Assembly (NCBI GenBank): GCA_025677825.1
Contig: JAIXMO010000086.1
Location: 1-64,000 of the forward strand
Direction: 5' to 3'
Length of the DNA stretch: 64,000 nucleotides
DNA from: Helicostylum pulchrum
Taxonomy: Eukaryota; Mucoromycota; Mucoromycetes; Mucorales; Mucoraceae
Shown: one piece after another, positions 1 through 13,349 of the stretch
How positions within the stretch are numbered: position 1 is the stretch's first letter
Layout: every line of letters starts with the position of its first letter
Position numbers and translations under genes: made by a program
Notes under the pieces: generated by a model
What the model was told of the DNA's origin: nothing
The model's input: only the letters and a program-made list of their open reading frames with translations
The model's database searches: none

Positions 1-1
1 C

Positions 2-488
2 TATGCTGGTGTTCGTGCTGCTTTGGTGCTGGTCATCAACCCCATCATTCAATACACTGTCTTTGAACAAATCAAGAACAAGGTCTCCAAGACCAAGACT
101 CCTGGTAACCTTGATTTCTTCCTTATGGGTGCTGTTTCCAAGCTCTGTGCTACTGCCATTACTTACCCTTACATGTGAGTATAGTTTATCTGTATAGTTG
201 CCTTTTAGTATACTTACGTTTTTATATTTTAATAGTGTCATTAAGTCTCGTATGCAGGTCAGTCAGTCCGGTGATGAAAAGTATACCTCCATCTTGGATG
301 GTTTCAAAAAGATCATTGCTGCTGAAGGCATTACTGGTCTCTACAAGGGTATCTCCTCCAAGATTGTTCAATCTGTCCTCTCTGCCGCTTTCTTGTTCCT
401 TGCAAAGGAAGTCTTGTTTGATTGGTCTGTTTGGGTCCTTGTTCTCCTCGGTGCTCGTAATAAGGCCCGTATTGGTGCCAAGGCTTAA
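2..488 (+). CDS. Peroxisomal carrier, PMP47/ANT1 type (3' part)
   Basis: This is the C-terminal part of a mitochondrial-carrier-family protein; the 5' end lies outside the window. Exons are 2-174 and 236-488, and the 60-nt intron (GTGAGT...TAG) splits the isoleucine codon of TYPYIVIKSRMQ. The motif NPIIQYTVFEQIK and the final repeat TYPYIVIKSRMQ resemble PMP47/SLC25A17-type carriers, which move adenine nucleotides or related cofactors across the peroxisomal membrane. The end of the second exon carries the usual GLYKGISSKIVQSVLSAAF motif followed by the last membrane segment. The reading frame is clean to TAA at 486-488. The substrate cannot be read from this fragment; a mitochondrial carrier of another subfamily is the alternative. 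The peroxiredoxin at 47 kb also looks peroxisomal, but the two genes are not linked in any operon-like way. Confidence 0.75.
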
Positions 489-785
489 AAAAGTTTTTTT
501 TAAAAAAAATACATGTTTATATATTTAATACTTTATTCTTTATTCCTTATTATCTGCTTCCGTAATAATGTTATAAAAGTTAAGAAAATAAAAATCTCTA
601 GATTGGTTGTGATACCCTTTACTCCAAAGAAATATATATATATATATACAGGCTTACATGTGATATAAAATTTGGCAGATAAAAGAGAAAATATGTAAAA
701 AAGGAAGGATTATCCTCTTTTGTCTTCTTGGGCCATTTTCATCCCAAAATCCAATAAGCTTGGGCTGTACAGTCAGGCTTCTGGG

Positions 786-960
786 GTTTGTCGGTTTGGA
801 AGATTATTGTCGATTATTGAAAAAATATCGTCGACAAATGAAATCCATTGTTCGGTTTGCATATAATTGATTGTCGGTCAAATTCAGATTGATTAATGCT
901 GAAGTAATTGTCGATTAGAATTAGAGTAGTTTGTCGATTTGAGTCAGAGTATTTTGTCAA
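786..960. repeat. Cluster of TTGTCG-containing short repeats
   Basis: Five imperfect direct copies of a TTGTCG(A/G)TT-like motif begin near 786, 806, 871, 908 and 931, with a weaker sixth near 953. They lie just upstream of the Tc1/mariner-like transposase relic and look like subterminal repeats of that or a related element. The outer boundary and target duplication were not found. The rest of 489-785 is AT-rich 3' flank with a short (TA)n run near 633-649 and no gene. Confidence 0.4.
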
Positions 961-1019
961 AATTATAAAGTCATGATTAGTGTCGCAAGGTCTCGAAGTA
1001 GTTTCTTGCCAGAGGAACA

Positions 1020-1534
1020 CTATGCAAATCATTATAAAAAGACCTTCTTTTGAAGCCGAAAATAAGGGATTTCTTAAAAAAATTCAAGTGATTTATTATA
1101 TGAAAAGATATAAAGCTCGATTGTACCAAGGATTGTGTGTTCGTTGACGAAGCTGGCTCTCGAATCAACACAAGGAACATTTAGACTGAATCAGTAAGCA
1201 GAATTCCTGCCGTATTAACGATAGCGAAAACAAGGGCACCATCCATTCCTCTAGTATTCTTCATGTAGTCTTGAAGAAGCCAACATCAAATGGTACAACG
1301 ACTACACACTTTATTAAGTCTATGAATGAACTACTTGACATAATGGATTTTGACGAGAATCTCAAGAGTATCTACATTGTTATAGACTATGTTTTAATTC
1401 ATAAATCGCACCCAACGATAAGAAATACTGAAAGAAAAGGCTACCACGAGATGTACCTTCCTCCTTAATCACGTAGACTGAGCCCAATTGAGCAGCTTCG
1501 CGCTATAGCGAAGGAAAAGATGAAACGTCGCTGA
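1020..1534 (+). pseudogene. Decayed Tc1/mariner (IS630-like) transposase
   Basis: Pieces of a DDE transposase can be read in shifting frames. The first (about 1026-1137) reads like the region upstream of the catalytic core. The second (from about 1137) contains FVDEAG, the segment carrying the first catalytic aspartate in this family. A third (from about 1250) contains VVLKKP and YIVIDYVLIHKSHP, where family members have a D-N-x-x-I-H-K motif. The last reads YLPP, an in-frame stop, then LSPIEQLRAIAKEKMKR, matching the YSPxLNPIEQFW tail. At least three frameshifts or stops interrupt it, and the conserved DN of the second motif reads DY. The element is dead. Assignment to Tc1/IS630 is firm; the subfamily is not determined. 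Confidence 0.75.
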
Positions 1535-1734
1535 TATATTTGTTAATATATTATAATAAGTCAATAAAATTGATAAAGTGCTTTTATTATTTGAATGGAA
1601 TAAGAATGACTTTTTATATAAAAGAGAATATTTCAATGACAGTTGAATCAGATGATAGTAAAATAGGAAGTTGTGAATAACAAACGGACCGAGTTATTTG
1701 TAGTATCATTTGAGTGAGCAGATCACGATAAAGA

Positions 1735-2217
1735 ATAACAGACAAGTGCTATTTTGAATAGGTAGTTCGCGTAACAGTGTTACGGACATCTTTTATAAGG
1801 AAAATACACGCTACATTTTCTGCAAACATTGATATCCGCTAGTTGTTTAGCAACAGGAAGCTCAGCCTCGAATGTCCTTGATATCTCCCCGTAGTCTAGA
1901 TTCAGTTGAGTTGACAGGTTCTTCACCTCCTCATTGTGTAAAAGGGCTTATACAGCGATATTCTTCATATCATTGCATTTTTTAATTTACAATTTAGCGG
2001 GGTGACGCTGCAGTAATGAAGATCCATGTACAGATGCGTTTGTTGAATCGCGCAGCGCCTTGTGACGTCCATCTTGAAATGTTAAGTGTTTGATTTCCTT
2101 CATTCTTTTAGACCGAATGTCAGAGTCAGCACAAGGCTTGCATTTTTGTTGTTTGTTTCTGACTGGGTCGATGCTGTTCAAGTTGCAAATAGGGCACAGA
2201 ATCATTACACGACCCAT
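1735..2217 (-). pseudogene. Relic of a cysteine-rich element protein, family uncertain
   Basis: Two stretches on the minus strand look formerly coding. The first (2217-1987) begins MGRVMILCPICNLNSIDP and holds several CxxC pairs. The second (about 1950-1760) is open for about 50 codons and ends in NVCRKCSVYFPYKRCP, a stop, then HC. Cys-rich segments of this kind occur near the N-terminus of Plavaka/KDZ-type transposases in fungi, but the match here is too short to prove that. A very similar short peptide (RVYFPYKK) can be read on the minus strand near 59.96 kb, so this appears to be a dispersed family. It is not a working gene. Confidence 0.3.
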
Positions 2218-2324
2218 TTTGGAGAGCGCAAAAAGCGGTCTATGTAAGATGATTTATTTAATCATGGGCTTGTTGTTCTAAAAAACTATTTTCTACTTAC
2301 CATAACAGGACCTTTCGACGCGAA

Positions 2325-2415
2325 CTATTGATAGATTGAGAACTTTCTGTATGTACGAGTTATTGACGAATTGAGAAGTTTGTGGTAAATAGTAGATTGA
2401 GAACTTTGAATATGT
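2325..2415. repeat. Three imperfect copies of AGATTGAGAACTTT
   Basis: Three direct copies spaced about 30 bases apart begin near 2331, 2364 and 2391 (TAGATTGAGAACTTT, GACGAATTGAGAAGTTT, TAGATTGAGAACTTT). They sit next to the relics at 1.0-2.2 kb and could be subterminal repeats of one of those elements. No matching copy was found on the other side. Confidence 0.4.
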
Positions 2416-4190
2416 GGATTATAATGAGGTAGAAAGCAAGTCTGTGACATTTATTGGGGAGTACACGTACCTTTAATAATAGCCATTTTTTTCTTTATTT
2501 TTCGTTCAAAAAGACGCGGCTCTTCTTAAAGCAACCTCCGTGCATAAGCTAGCACAAAAGACCATGAGTTCCGCTAAATTTACTTTTTTTTTGCAGCTCT
2601 AAAAAAAGGCAACATAATGAGTATACGATATAAACTCTATTAAAAAGTACACACATAAAAAAAAATCTTACGGGTGGTATGCATTGTAATAAAGATAAAG
2701 AGGAAGAAAAGTGATTTATCGAACTATTCTAATAAATACGCCTTGGGCTGATAAAATGGATGGTCACTTTTATACATGTGATCTATCTCATCATTTTTAC
2801 ATACAGTGGTTTCATGCAAAAAAAAATAGAGCATGTAAAAAAAAGCAAATTGATATCAGAAGTTTTCACCTTATGGCACATGTAATGTGTAAAATAACTC
2901 TCGGTTCCTCGATGCCTGTCGTTTATTGGCTAAATTACTTTATGATAGGCTAAATTACCTTTTTCCAACCGTAGGCTTGGAGAGAGGACTGTAATTTTTT
3001 TTTTATAAAGTTAGAGAGCCGCTATTGATTGCGGCGAGTTTTTTTACTGTGGAGCATATTCGTAGGCTTTTTGTACGTTGAAACAGGGTAAAAAACCCCC
3101 CTGAATATCTCTATTTTGTTCCAATAATACAGGAAACTACAAGCAAGTTTATGTACAGATAAAAAAAAGTGTATTTTTTTAAAATTGCTGCAAGATTACT
3201 TTTTTAAAGCGCAACAACCTTCAAGTCGAATAGAAGAAGAAGAAAACATGATGAGATTAAAACCGTTTAATAAACAATAAAAAAAAACTGATCTAGTGCG
3301 AACAATATATATATTTCATTCTAAAGAAGTAGCCAAAAGCTATTTTATTATATAAAAAAAGTATACACGAATACATGTATTCATGTTACTTTTTTTTTTC
3401 TTTTTTTTTTGTGACGCTTGCATTTAGCACTTTTTTTTCACAAGCGTTTTTCGTATTTTTTTTTTCAGCCCAACCGGATTTCCAGCACGGAAAACCTCTT
3501 GTTCATTGGTTGTGTCTTCCATTTCCAAGTGGTACATTAGAGGGGCCGTTTCACAAAATCAGCATTATATATTTGTTTCTTTTTTACACTAAACGTTTTT
3601 ATAACAACAATAAATATACAAAATATTTTCTTTGTTCTTAAAAAAAAAAATAAGGATACTTATAACAATATGAAGACGCGCTAAAATAATGTAACTTTTT
3701 TCTCCCTTTTTTTTTTTTTTTTTTTTTTTGGTACCTGTGACACTGGTGTACGGCACAATAAAAAAGATGAGGTACACTATTTTAGGTTAATCCTTTAGAA
3801 TACCCACCCCTGAACAGACAAAAATCATCAATAACAATAACGCGAAATGATGACATTTTACTCCACCTTTTTCCTTCAGCTTTTTTGTACGTGCTTCTTT
3901 TTTTGTTTGTAGCAAAGTAAAATAAAAGCGAAAAAGATAAAGGGGACTTTTTAAAAATGCATTAATAGCAAAAAAAAAAAAAAGGCTTGAGTTACTCAAT
4001 AGCTGTTATTTCAAAAGAGCGAAAAAAGGCCAGAGGATTGACATGTCGTACAAAAAAAAAAAAAAAAAAACGTAGGCAACTGGAGTGTTTATTTAGCTCT
4101 CTTTTTTAATTTTTATTTTTCTCTTTTCTTCTTCTTCTTTATATTAGTTGAAAAAGGTTAGTATTTTTTTTTACACGCTCAAGTAATTTT
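2416..4190. other. Gene-free AT-rich stretch
   Basis: I see no supported gene here. The sequence is full of A and T homopolymers, for example 3706-3729 and 4051-4069. Open frames within it are short, low-complexity and lack family resemblance or splice structure. The part nearest 4190 is presumably promoter and 5' leader of the methyltransferase gene; a TATAAAA-like box lies at about 4204-4211. Confidence 0.5.
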
Positions 4191-4241
4191 TTTGACGCGT
4201 ATAATGTATAAAAAAAACATGTCACTCATCTCATCATCTAG

Positions 4242-5794
4242 ATGTCGAAACCTTTCAAGCCGACAACTTGGGCTGCTATCAATAACGCGACCCTCCCTGC
4301 TGAGGGCGCTGGTAACCAAACATTTGATAACCGTATCTTGGGAGCAGCTGTTATTGGTGTTCCCGCGTTTATTACCTACTATCTTGGTTTCAGCTTATGG
4401 GTTTTCCCTATCCTTGCTGTGCTCTTGGGTCTCCCTATCTTGGCCTGTACCATCTACTTGTTCTCTCGTTTCGCTCCTCGTTATAGAAACAACATTCCTC
4501 TCCCCGGTAAGCCTATTGAACACTACTTGACTTTCCATGACGCTGAACTCAAGGCTGCTTATAACGGTCGTAACAAGATCCCTATGGAAACTTTCTTTGA
4601 AGCTTACTTTGTTGGTAAGGTTGACTTTAACGGCGACCCCTTGGAAATCATGGAACTTCGTCACGATTGGGCCAACTTCCAACTTACTTTCGGTCAATTC
4701 AAATTCTTTTTAACTCAATGGCTTCCTGAGACCTTCTGGCATTCTCGTGAACAAGATGAAAACCAAGTTCGTGATCATTATGATCGCGGTAACGATTTCT
4801 ATGAGGCCTTCTTGGGTCCTCTTATGGTTTATACCTCTGGTATTATCTCTGACCCTACTAAACGCGAAACTCTTGAAGAAATGCAAGAAAACAAAATGAA
4901 ACTCGTCTGTGAAAAGCTCCACATGAAGGATGGTGATAAGCATTTGGATATTGGTTGTGGTTGGGGTACCTTGGTTGCTTATGCTTCCAAGAACTATAAC
5001 AGTCAATCTACCGGTGTTACTCTCTCTCGTAACCAAGTTGCATTCGGTGATAAGCGTATTGAAGATTGGGGTGTTAAGGATAAGGCTAACCTTCTCTGTA
5101 TGGATTACCGTGATATTCCCAAGAACCAAAAGTATGACAAAATTACGGTAAAGTATATCTCCCCTTCCGTTTTTTTATCCGGTGAGTGTTTACTGACTTT
5201 TAATTATTATGTAGGCTGTTGAGATGGCTGAACATGTTGGTATTCGTCGTTTCCAAACTTTCCTTCGTGAAATTCGTGAACTCTTGGAAGACGATGGTAT
5301 TTTCTATATGCAAGTTGCTGGTTTAAGAGCTACATGGCAATACGAAGATTTCATCTGGTAAGTTTCACGTAAATAATTTCGGGCTTTTAGAGTAGCCTAT
5401 ACTAAAACGTTATATATAAAGGGGTCTTTTCATGGCTAGATATATTTTCCCCGGCGCCGATGCTTCCACTCCCTTGTACTGGTACCTCCGTCAACTTGAA
5501 ACTGCTGGTTTTGAAATTCATAACGTTGATACCGTTGGTGTTCATTATTCTGCCACTCTCGATAGATGGTACGAAAACTGGATGAAGAACAAGGATGCCA
5601 TGAAAGAAAAGTACGGTGAAAAGTTGGTCCGTATTTGGGAAATCTTCCTTTCATGGTCCGTTATTTCTTCTCGTCAAGGAAGTGCCACTTGTTTCCAAAT
5701 TACTGCTAACAAGAACCGTAACTCCTTTGATCGTGCTCAATTAATCTGTAACCGTACTAATCCTACTGCCTGGAATTCCAAGCGTGGTAACTAA
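4242..5794 (+). CDS. MTS1: Sphingolipid C9-methyltransferase
   Basis: This is a SAM-dependent methyltransferase of the cyclopropane-fatty-acyl-phospholipid synthase superfamily. In fungi this subgroup adds the C9 methyl branch to the sphingoid base of glucosylceramide at the ER. Exons are 4242-5147, 5215-5357 and 5422-5794, giving 473 residues, close to the usual family length. Residues about 32-78 form two adjacent membrane segments. Then come PIEHYLTFHDAELKAAYNGR and IPMETFFEAYF, followed by the SAM motif LDIGCGWG at about 235-242. GVHYSATLDRWYENW marks the C-terminal domain. Both introns use GTAAG-type donors, and the second splits the Trp codon of DFIWGLF. An in-frame stop lies directly upstream of the ATG, so the start is secure. 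The gene is convergent with the WD40 gene downstream (stops 155 bases apart). Function is inferred from strong similarity along the whole protein. Confidence 0.93.
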
Positions 5795-5949
5795 ATATGT
5801 ATATAAAACATATCAATTTTTTTTATTGCTATTAAAAAAAGGAAAAGAAAAGAGACTCCTCTTTCTTCTCCCTCCTTACTGTACAAAGTGTACCTAAACA
5901 AAAATAACAAAAAAGCAGAATAAAATTAAATTTAAATATCCTTTATTTT

Positions 5950-8379
5950 CTAATCTGTACAATTCCAAACAAATACGGTATTATTATTATCCACTGCTAC
6001 AATTGTACGCGTATCACTAGAACAACAGACATCTCGTATAAGCTCAGATGACATTGGGTGAGATAGCATCTACATGTATTGATACATTTTCAGCATTATA
6101 TCTTTATAAGCATTATTAGTTGGTCTTACCTTTGTAGGTTTAAATTGTTCAACACTATTATCAGCCAAAGTTTTGCTCTTCTTCATTTCGCCCACATTAT
6201 ATATACAGACTTGTCCATCATATTCACCTGCAATTAGGACCTTTTGTCCCTCAGCCTCAATCACTTTATATCTTGAACCTGTACAACCTGCAGAATCTGG
6301 CCATTCTAAAGACAAGAGAATATCCGCGTCTGTCTTTGTACTCTTTTCTCGGTCCCAAATAATAAACTCCATATCATCTGCACCTCGAGAAACTTTTTTT
6401 TTTTTAAAAAAAGGAAAAGATAAATATACGCGTAATGCTTTTTTTTTCCTGCAGCCTTTTAAACACTTACTAATTTTATTATATAATTTACTTGATGTAT
6501 TCCCGTCTTGTCCAAAGATGCAAATATCGTCAATATAACCTTCATGCCATTCACCACCTTTAGGATACAGAGTATCGACCGCAATTGTAACAAGTGGTCC
6601 GAATGTAGCCCATTTGTCACCTGTTTTCGCTTCTTTATGTCTATACTCGTCAAGATTTTGACGGAATTTATTTAATTGTTCAGGTGTGATATGAAAACTA
6701 GCCATATCACCATTATCGAATCCAACCATCAAGGTTGAAAGATCGTATGATATACTGAGAGCAGAAGGTGTACTTGTTTTAGCTGGTAAATTGAACTTTG
6801 CTAAACATCTACATATAAAATTTGTAAGCACAAAAAAACATTAAATAATATAAACACATATAAAAACTTACACAGAGTCATCGTCTTTACTAGTAGGAGA
6901 ACCAATATCCCATAATCTAACAGTTTTATCCGAAGAAGCCGTAAACAACCATCTTGGTTCACTTTTAGCAAATACCATTTTTAACACAGCCTTTTCATGT
7001 CCAAACAAATAACGATAACACTCATTCTGTAAAGGATTTAATAACTTGATTGAACCCAATCTACCAGCAATAGCCAACACATTACAACTTTGATCCTCAA
7101 CCAGACTATTGTTTAACAATTGAGGTCCAGATAACGTTGTCCAGGTCATACAGTAAAAAATCTCTTGAATCTCGGTATGCGTATACTTTTTGGTGTATCG
7201 TGCTTGAAGTGTATCCAATAATAAAACAGTATATGATCCACAAATAGCTACCACATTGGTGTTCTCTACTTGGTTGGGTCGAATAGGTTCAAATTCGCAA
7301 CACCAAATGTCTTTTGCGTCTTCAAAGTCGTCGTCGTTGACATCTTTTGCAGGAATATTGGTATCGGTATGTCCTTTAAATACAAGCGAAAGTTTGTATG
7401 TACCACCTAATTTTTTTTTTGTTATGTATAAAAATAAAAGAACGTTTGTATAAAACCCTTGTTTATGTTACTTACTAAGAATAGGTAAAGGTTGTTCGCG
7501 ACGACGTGTTTTAGGTTCTTTTCCTTGTAAAGAATCTTCTTCATCGTCCGTTTCAATAGTTCGTTTCTTTCCTTGTTGACTGGTTTCTGTAGTAGTGGGT
7601 CGTGTAGAGTTGGTAGTTGTTTTTCCTCTACCTCTACCTCTGCCTCTACCTCGTCCTCTTGTGGTCGTAGTCTTTCCTCTCGTTGAATTAGAAGCGTCTA
7701 TAGCTCTTTGCGTATTTGTTTCTTTTGTCTTTTCTGAATCCGTTTCACTATCTACACTCATTTTAGCTCTTTTGGCTGGTTCTCCTTTAGATTCTAATGC
7801 CATGCCTGGTTTAGTTGTAGGTACTGTCTTTTTAGTGCTGGTTTGTCCAGACGCGTATGTGGTACTGGGAGTAGTGTTAGGTGTACTGTTGATAATTTTA
7901 TTTGGTGTAGGGGCAGGAATGTTACGTTCAACATTAGTGATTGGTTTAGGTGCGGTTCTCTCTGGTATATGCGGCGAAGAAATGGAAGAGCGTATAAAGT
8001 TGGCAGGTGGAGGAATAACAATGCGTTGATTTGATCCAGTAGGTTGTGAACTTACATGAGTATTTTCCTGTCTTGCTTGTTTCGGTATTGTTGTTGCTGC
8101 TGCTGCTGCTGCTGTTGTTGTTGTTTTTGTTATTGTATTATATACCATTGGGTTAGGTACTGCTGGGTTAGATATTGCTGGGTTAGATACTGCCGGCCTA
8201 GGTACTGTTGGTCTCTGTACTGTTGGCCTCTGTACTGTTGGCCTTTGTACTGCTGGCTTCGGTACCGCAGGCTTTGGTACCATGGGCTTTGGTGTTTTAG
8301 GTTTAGCTACCTTTTTCTTTGGTTTAGCAGGTGCTGGATCATTGGACGAAGCCAACATTCTAGAATATAAGTAACCCAT
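5950..8379 (-). CDS. WD40-repeat protein, LRWD1/ORCA-like
   Basis: Five exons (8379-7476, 7406-6872, 6808-6471, 6392-6130, 6069-5950) give about 719 residues. The first 300 residues are low-complexity: a proline/lysine 5-residue repeat, a poly-Thr/Ala run, an RGRGRGRGRG tract like an AT-hook or RGG box, then acidic/basic patches. The rest is a beta-propeller with WD blades, including LFTASSDKTVRLWDIG, SRGADDMEFIIWD and finally VAVDNNNTVFVW. The last blade is reached only if the intron 6129-6070 is removed; without it the frame stops early at 6072-6070. The intron at 6470-6393 ends in a poly-A/AG acceptor. WD sequences of this kind resemble the C-terminal half of LRWD1 (origin-recognition and heterochromatin associated), but no leucine-rich repeats are present, so the family name is tentative. 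The alternative start MLASSND at 8358 is seven residues further in. Confidence 0.75.
8152..8300 (-). repeat. 15-bp coding minisatellite plus GCT/CTG microsatellite
   Basis: About nine tandem 15-bp units encode a five-residue P-x-V-x-(R/K/N) repeat, such as PKPAVQRPTVQRPTVPRP, inside exon 1 of the WD40 gene. A CTG/TTG trinucleotide run at 8090-8130 just beside it encodes Ala and Thr. All unit lengths are multiples of three, so the frame is kept. Confidence 0.75.
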
Positions 8380-8494
8380 ATTGAACAGTAAATATATAAA
8401 AGAGAGGTGGAATGAAAAAAAAAAAAAGTTTATCGTGTGAGAGCTGTAAAAAATCGCGTTTTTTTTCAGGATTAACAAAATTGGCTGTCACATT

Positions 8495-9400
8495 TTAAAT
8501 AAAGAAAAAGCTAATGGCACTTGTTTTAAATGAACAGATAAAATGTAAAGTAAACCTAGTTATCAATGCCAAGAGGCTATTGATAAAACTAATTTTATTA
8601 TTGATTTTGATACTAATTCTGTTATTAATCGCTGGTTTGGTGTTATTCGTGATAAACACAGCTTTGCTGTATACTGTGTCAAACCTTTCAGTAATAATGT
8701 CCGGTAAGTTTTGAACTGAAGAACCGAAAAAAGCTGTAATTGGATATCCTTCGAGAGGTCCAAAAAACCCATCAGTAGCTAATAATTCGATATTTTTGAA
8801 TCTTATGGTGTATTCAAAAAAACCGGTTCCCATTTTCGTTTTTTTCCTGATAAATGCGACTATTTTGTCTTGGTAACCGACACGAGAAGAATCAGTACAA
8901 TCATCAACATTTTTTTGATGGAAAAACACATTAAAACTTGTACACATAAACCAGCGGTTTCCGAGGATTACTACTGATTTGACAAACTTTGGGAGAATTT
9001 CGCGTACGATTTTATCTGCTTGTCTTTCGGTGATTGTTTGGCCTAGTGCCATGTTTTCCACATTGCTAAAGCCATTATCGAACAACGTATACATGCTAAT
9101 ATCAAATAACCTATTAACGTGAACCGGAAGAAGAAACCCCAAATTTCCATTCTTCCATAAGCTACCATTTTTTTTTGGAAATACTTCGATTCTTCAATTT
9201 TTTTTAAAATGTTCATTTTTTCTTTTACTTCTTCAGGGGGTTTTCGCATATCCACCAGAGGATTGCTTTCGTAAGTTCTATATTTATCCTGTCATTTTCT
9301 GCATCATTTATAACAGTTTCAAACAATACTAGCTTTGATAATGGAATAAAAAACAGATAATCCCTATTGATCCTAGTGAACATTTGAACGTTTATATTAC
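8495..9400 (-). pseudogene. Unidentified decayed coding region
   Basis: Three overlapping open stretches on the minus strand read as fragments of one protein shifted between frames. One covers about 9400-9240 (INRDYLFFIPLSKLVLFET and onward), one about 9255-9043 (MNILKKIEESKYFQKKMVAY) and one about 9142-8495 (MALGQTITERQADKIVREIL, then KSVVILGNRWFMCTSF). Composition is that of real protein, not homopolymer noise, and each fragment picks up near where the former stops. I do not recognise the family. It could be an accessory protein of a mobile element or a dead host gene. The segment lies tail-to-tail with nothing obvious and starts 116 bases beyond the 5' end of the WD40 gene. Confidence 0.4.
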
Positions 9401-10257
9401 CTGGTACATGAAAAATGTTTAGCCGAGAGGATGACTTTTCAAGATTTTTATTATTATACCTGTTCCTGCTGCTTCAACAAGTAGATACGAGAGCTGCCCA
9501 TTTGGGCTGAATCAGACTGTGTATCATTCTAAAGTTGTTATATGATTTAAAATGCTTGGATAATCTACACTGAATCAATCTTGTTAAAAAAGAGGAAGCT
9601 TGTACGCCTTCTACGGGATAAGATTTTTGCCTTTAAGAGTGATTGTTCGCTTGATAAGCGATATTCCTTTTTTTGATTTAAAGTCACAAAATCTATCATT
9701 TTTACTTTTTCTTTTTTTTTCGCGCCTTTTTCTATTGTCATTTAAAGAAGTATCAGCAACTATTCTGCATATCAACTTTATTAAAACGAGTCCTTTTTTA
9801 TAAACTCATTTTTTATGTTTAAGACCAATTAAATTAATGAAAAGCGAATATTTCCCACACAATGGAAAAAAAACCTTATAGGTGTTACATTACGTCTTTT
9901 GGTGGATAGCTGAAGTTTAATTTTTCTCTTAAAGTATGGTTTTTCCGCAACCCCCATATTTTCCCTCTTTACTTAAATCCAGGGTCTATAAAAAGAAATT
10001 GAAAAGCGTTACCATTAACTATAGGGTATAAAACGACAAACAGGACGAAACGAATGAAAATGAATAAAAAAAAACGAGTTGGCTTTTAAACTAATAGAAA
10101 TGCTCTGGTATGTTCTAGCAAAAAAAGGGTTGTGTGACTGGGGATGAAAAAAAAAGCTACGAAAAAAAAAAAAGACATCAATCGAAAATCGAAGAAAGAA
10201 AATTAGACTCGTTTTTTGAAGTCAACCCCGGCAGAATTTTTTTTCGTAAGGTACCTG
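9401..10257. other. Intergenic region upstream of Hsp70
   Basis: No gene is supported. The sequence is AT-rich with scattered poly-A and poly-T runs. The last 150 bases (GA-rich then CT-rich) are presumably the Hsp70 promoter. Confidence 0.5.
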
Positions 10258-10283
10258 GCATATAAAGCTTTCGAGATTTTTCT
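10258..10283 (+). promoter_or_regulatory. Likely TATA box and heat-shock element of mtHsp70
   Basis: CATATAAAG at 10259-10267 is a TATA-like box about 90 bases before the start codon. Directly after it, TTCGAGATTTTTC (10270-10282) fits the heat-shock element TTCnnGAAnnTTC with one mismatch. The assignment rests on pattern and position only, and the element being 3' of the TATA box is unusual. Confidence 0.35.
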
Positions 10284-10352
10284 CTTCTTTTTTTCCTCTT
10301 CTTCTTCTTCTTTTTCCCCTTTACTCTCATAACGGCATTTTTTTATTCCAAT

Positions 10353-12691
<2,339 letters not shown>

Positions 12692-13349
12692 ATCCACACA
12701 AAATACTAAATATTAAATATCCCCTTCCACAAAAAAACCATCCCTTTTTTTCTTCATACATACTCTTCCACTCTCCCCTTTCCACTATAAACTTGTAGAT
12801 TATTTATAGAACTTACACCTTCTATTAAAAAACAAAAATAAATTGTAGACACTATTATTATAAAAAATACTTATTTTCTGAATCCCACCTAATAATGCGC
12901 ATTGTCATTTCTTGTCATACAGCAGTAAGATTTTTTAATAACGGGTTTTCTTAATTCAGGATTATTCAATAGGCGATTGATTCAAACCGAAAAGCTACAA
13001 CGTTTGAGAAAAAGAAAATAACGAGGATTTTACTTGAAAGACAACCGGAAGATCGTTCAAGAGTTAATTTTATTTTTATTTTGGCAGGTACGAAACCAAA
13101 TGTAATTACGAAACTATTGTATTATGAGTCTTTTTTATCTCTGTATCTTCATAACCGTATTAAATGAACTGCTGCTGTTGTTATTTTTGCTTCATTTTCA
13201 CTACACAACCAAGCAAAAATCTCCCAAAAGAAGAAAAATGCGAGATCTGAAATAAAGTAAATTAATAATTTTTGTAAAAAATATTTTTTATAAAAGACAA
13301 ATACCTGTATTAAATAGTTGGATGGTTATTCCTAAAAGTGAATTTAGTT
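12692..13349. other. Intergenic region, Hsp70 3' flank
   Basis: This holds the 3' untranslated region of the Hsp70 gene and then AT-rich sequence without a supported gene. It is also the 3' side of the Fanzor-like relic on the minus strand, so any guide-RNA region of that element would lie here. I found no terminal inverted repeat. Confidence 0.45.

Noticed and set aside
786..960. CRISPR-like spaced repeats
   Set aside because: The units are only 6-10 bases, imperfect and irregularly spaced, in a eukaryotic genome. A transposon-end explanation fits better.
2711..2953. Plus-strand open frame of 80 codons
   Set aside because: No domain, repeat or splice support; composition is compatible with chance.
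3375..3641. Plus-strand open frame of 88 codons
   Set aside because: It is mostly Phe/Ser from poly-T tracts, with no family resemblance or promoter.
8056..8370. Cys/Trp-rich plus-strand frame with periodic YCW text
   Set aside because: It arises from reading the coding minisatellite of the WD40 gene on the wrong strand.
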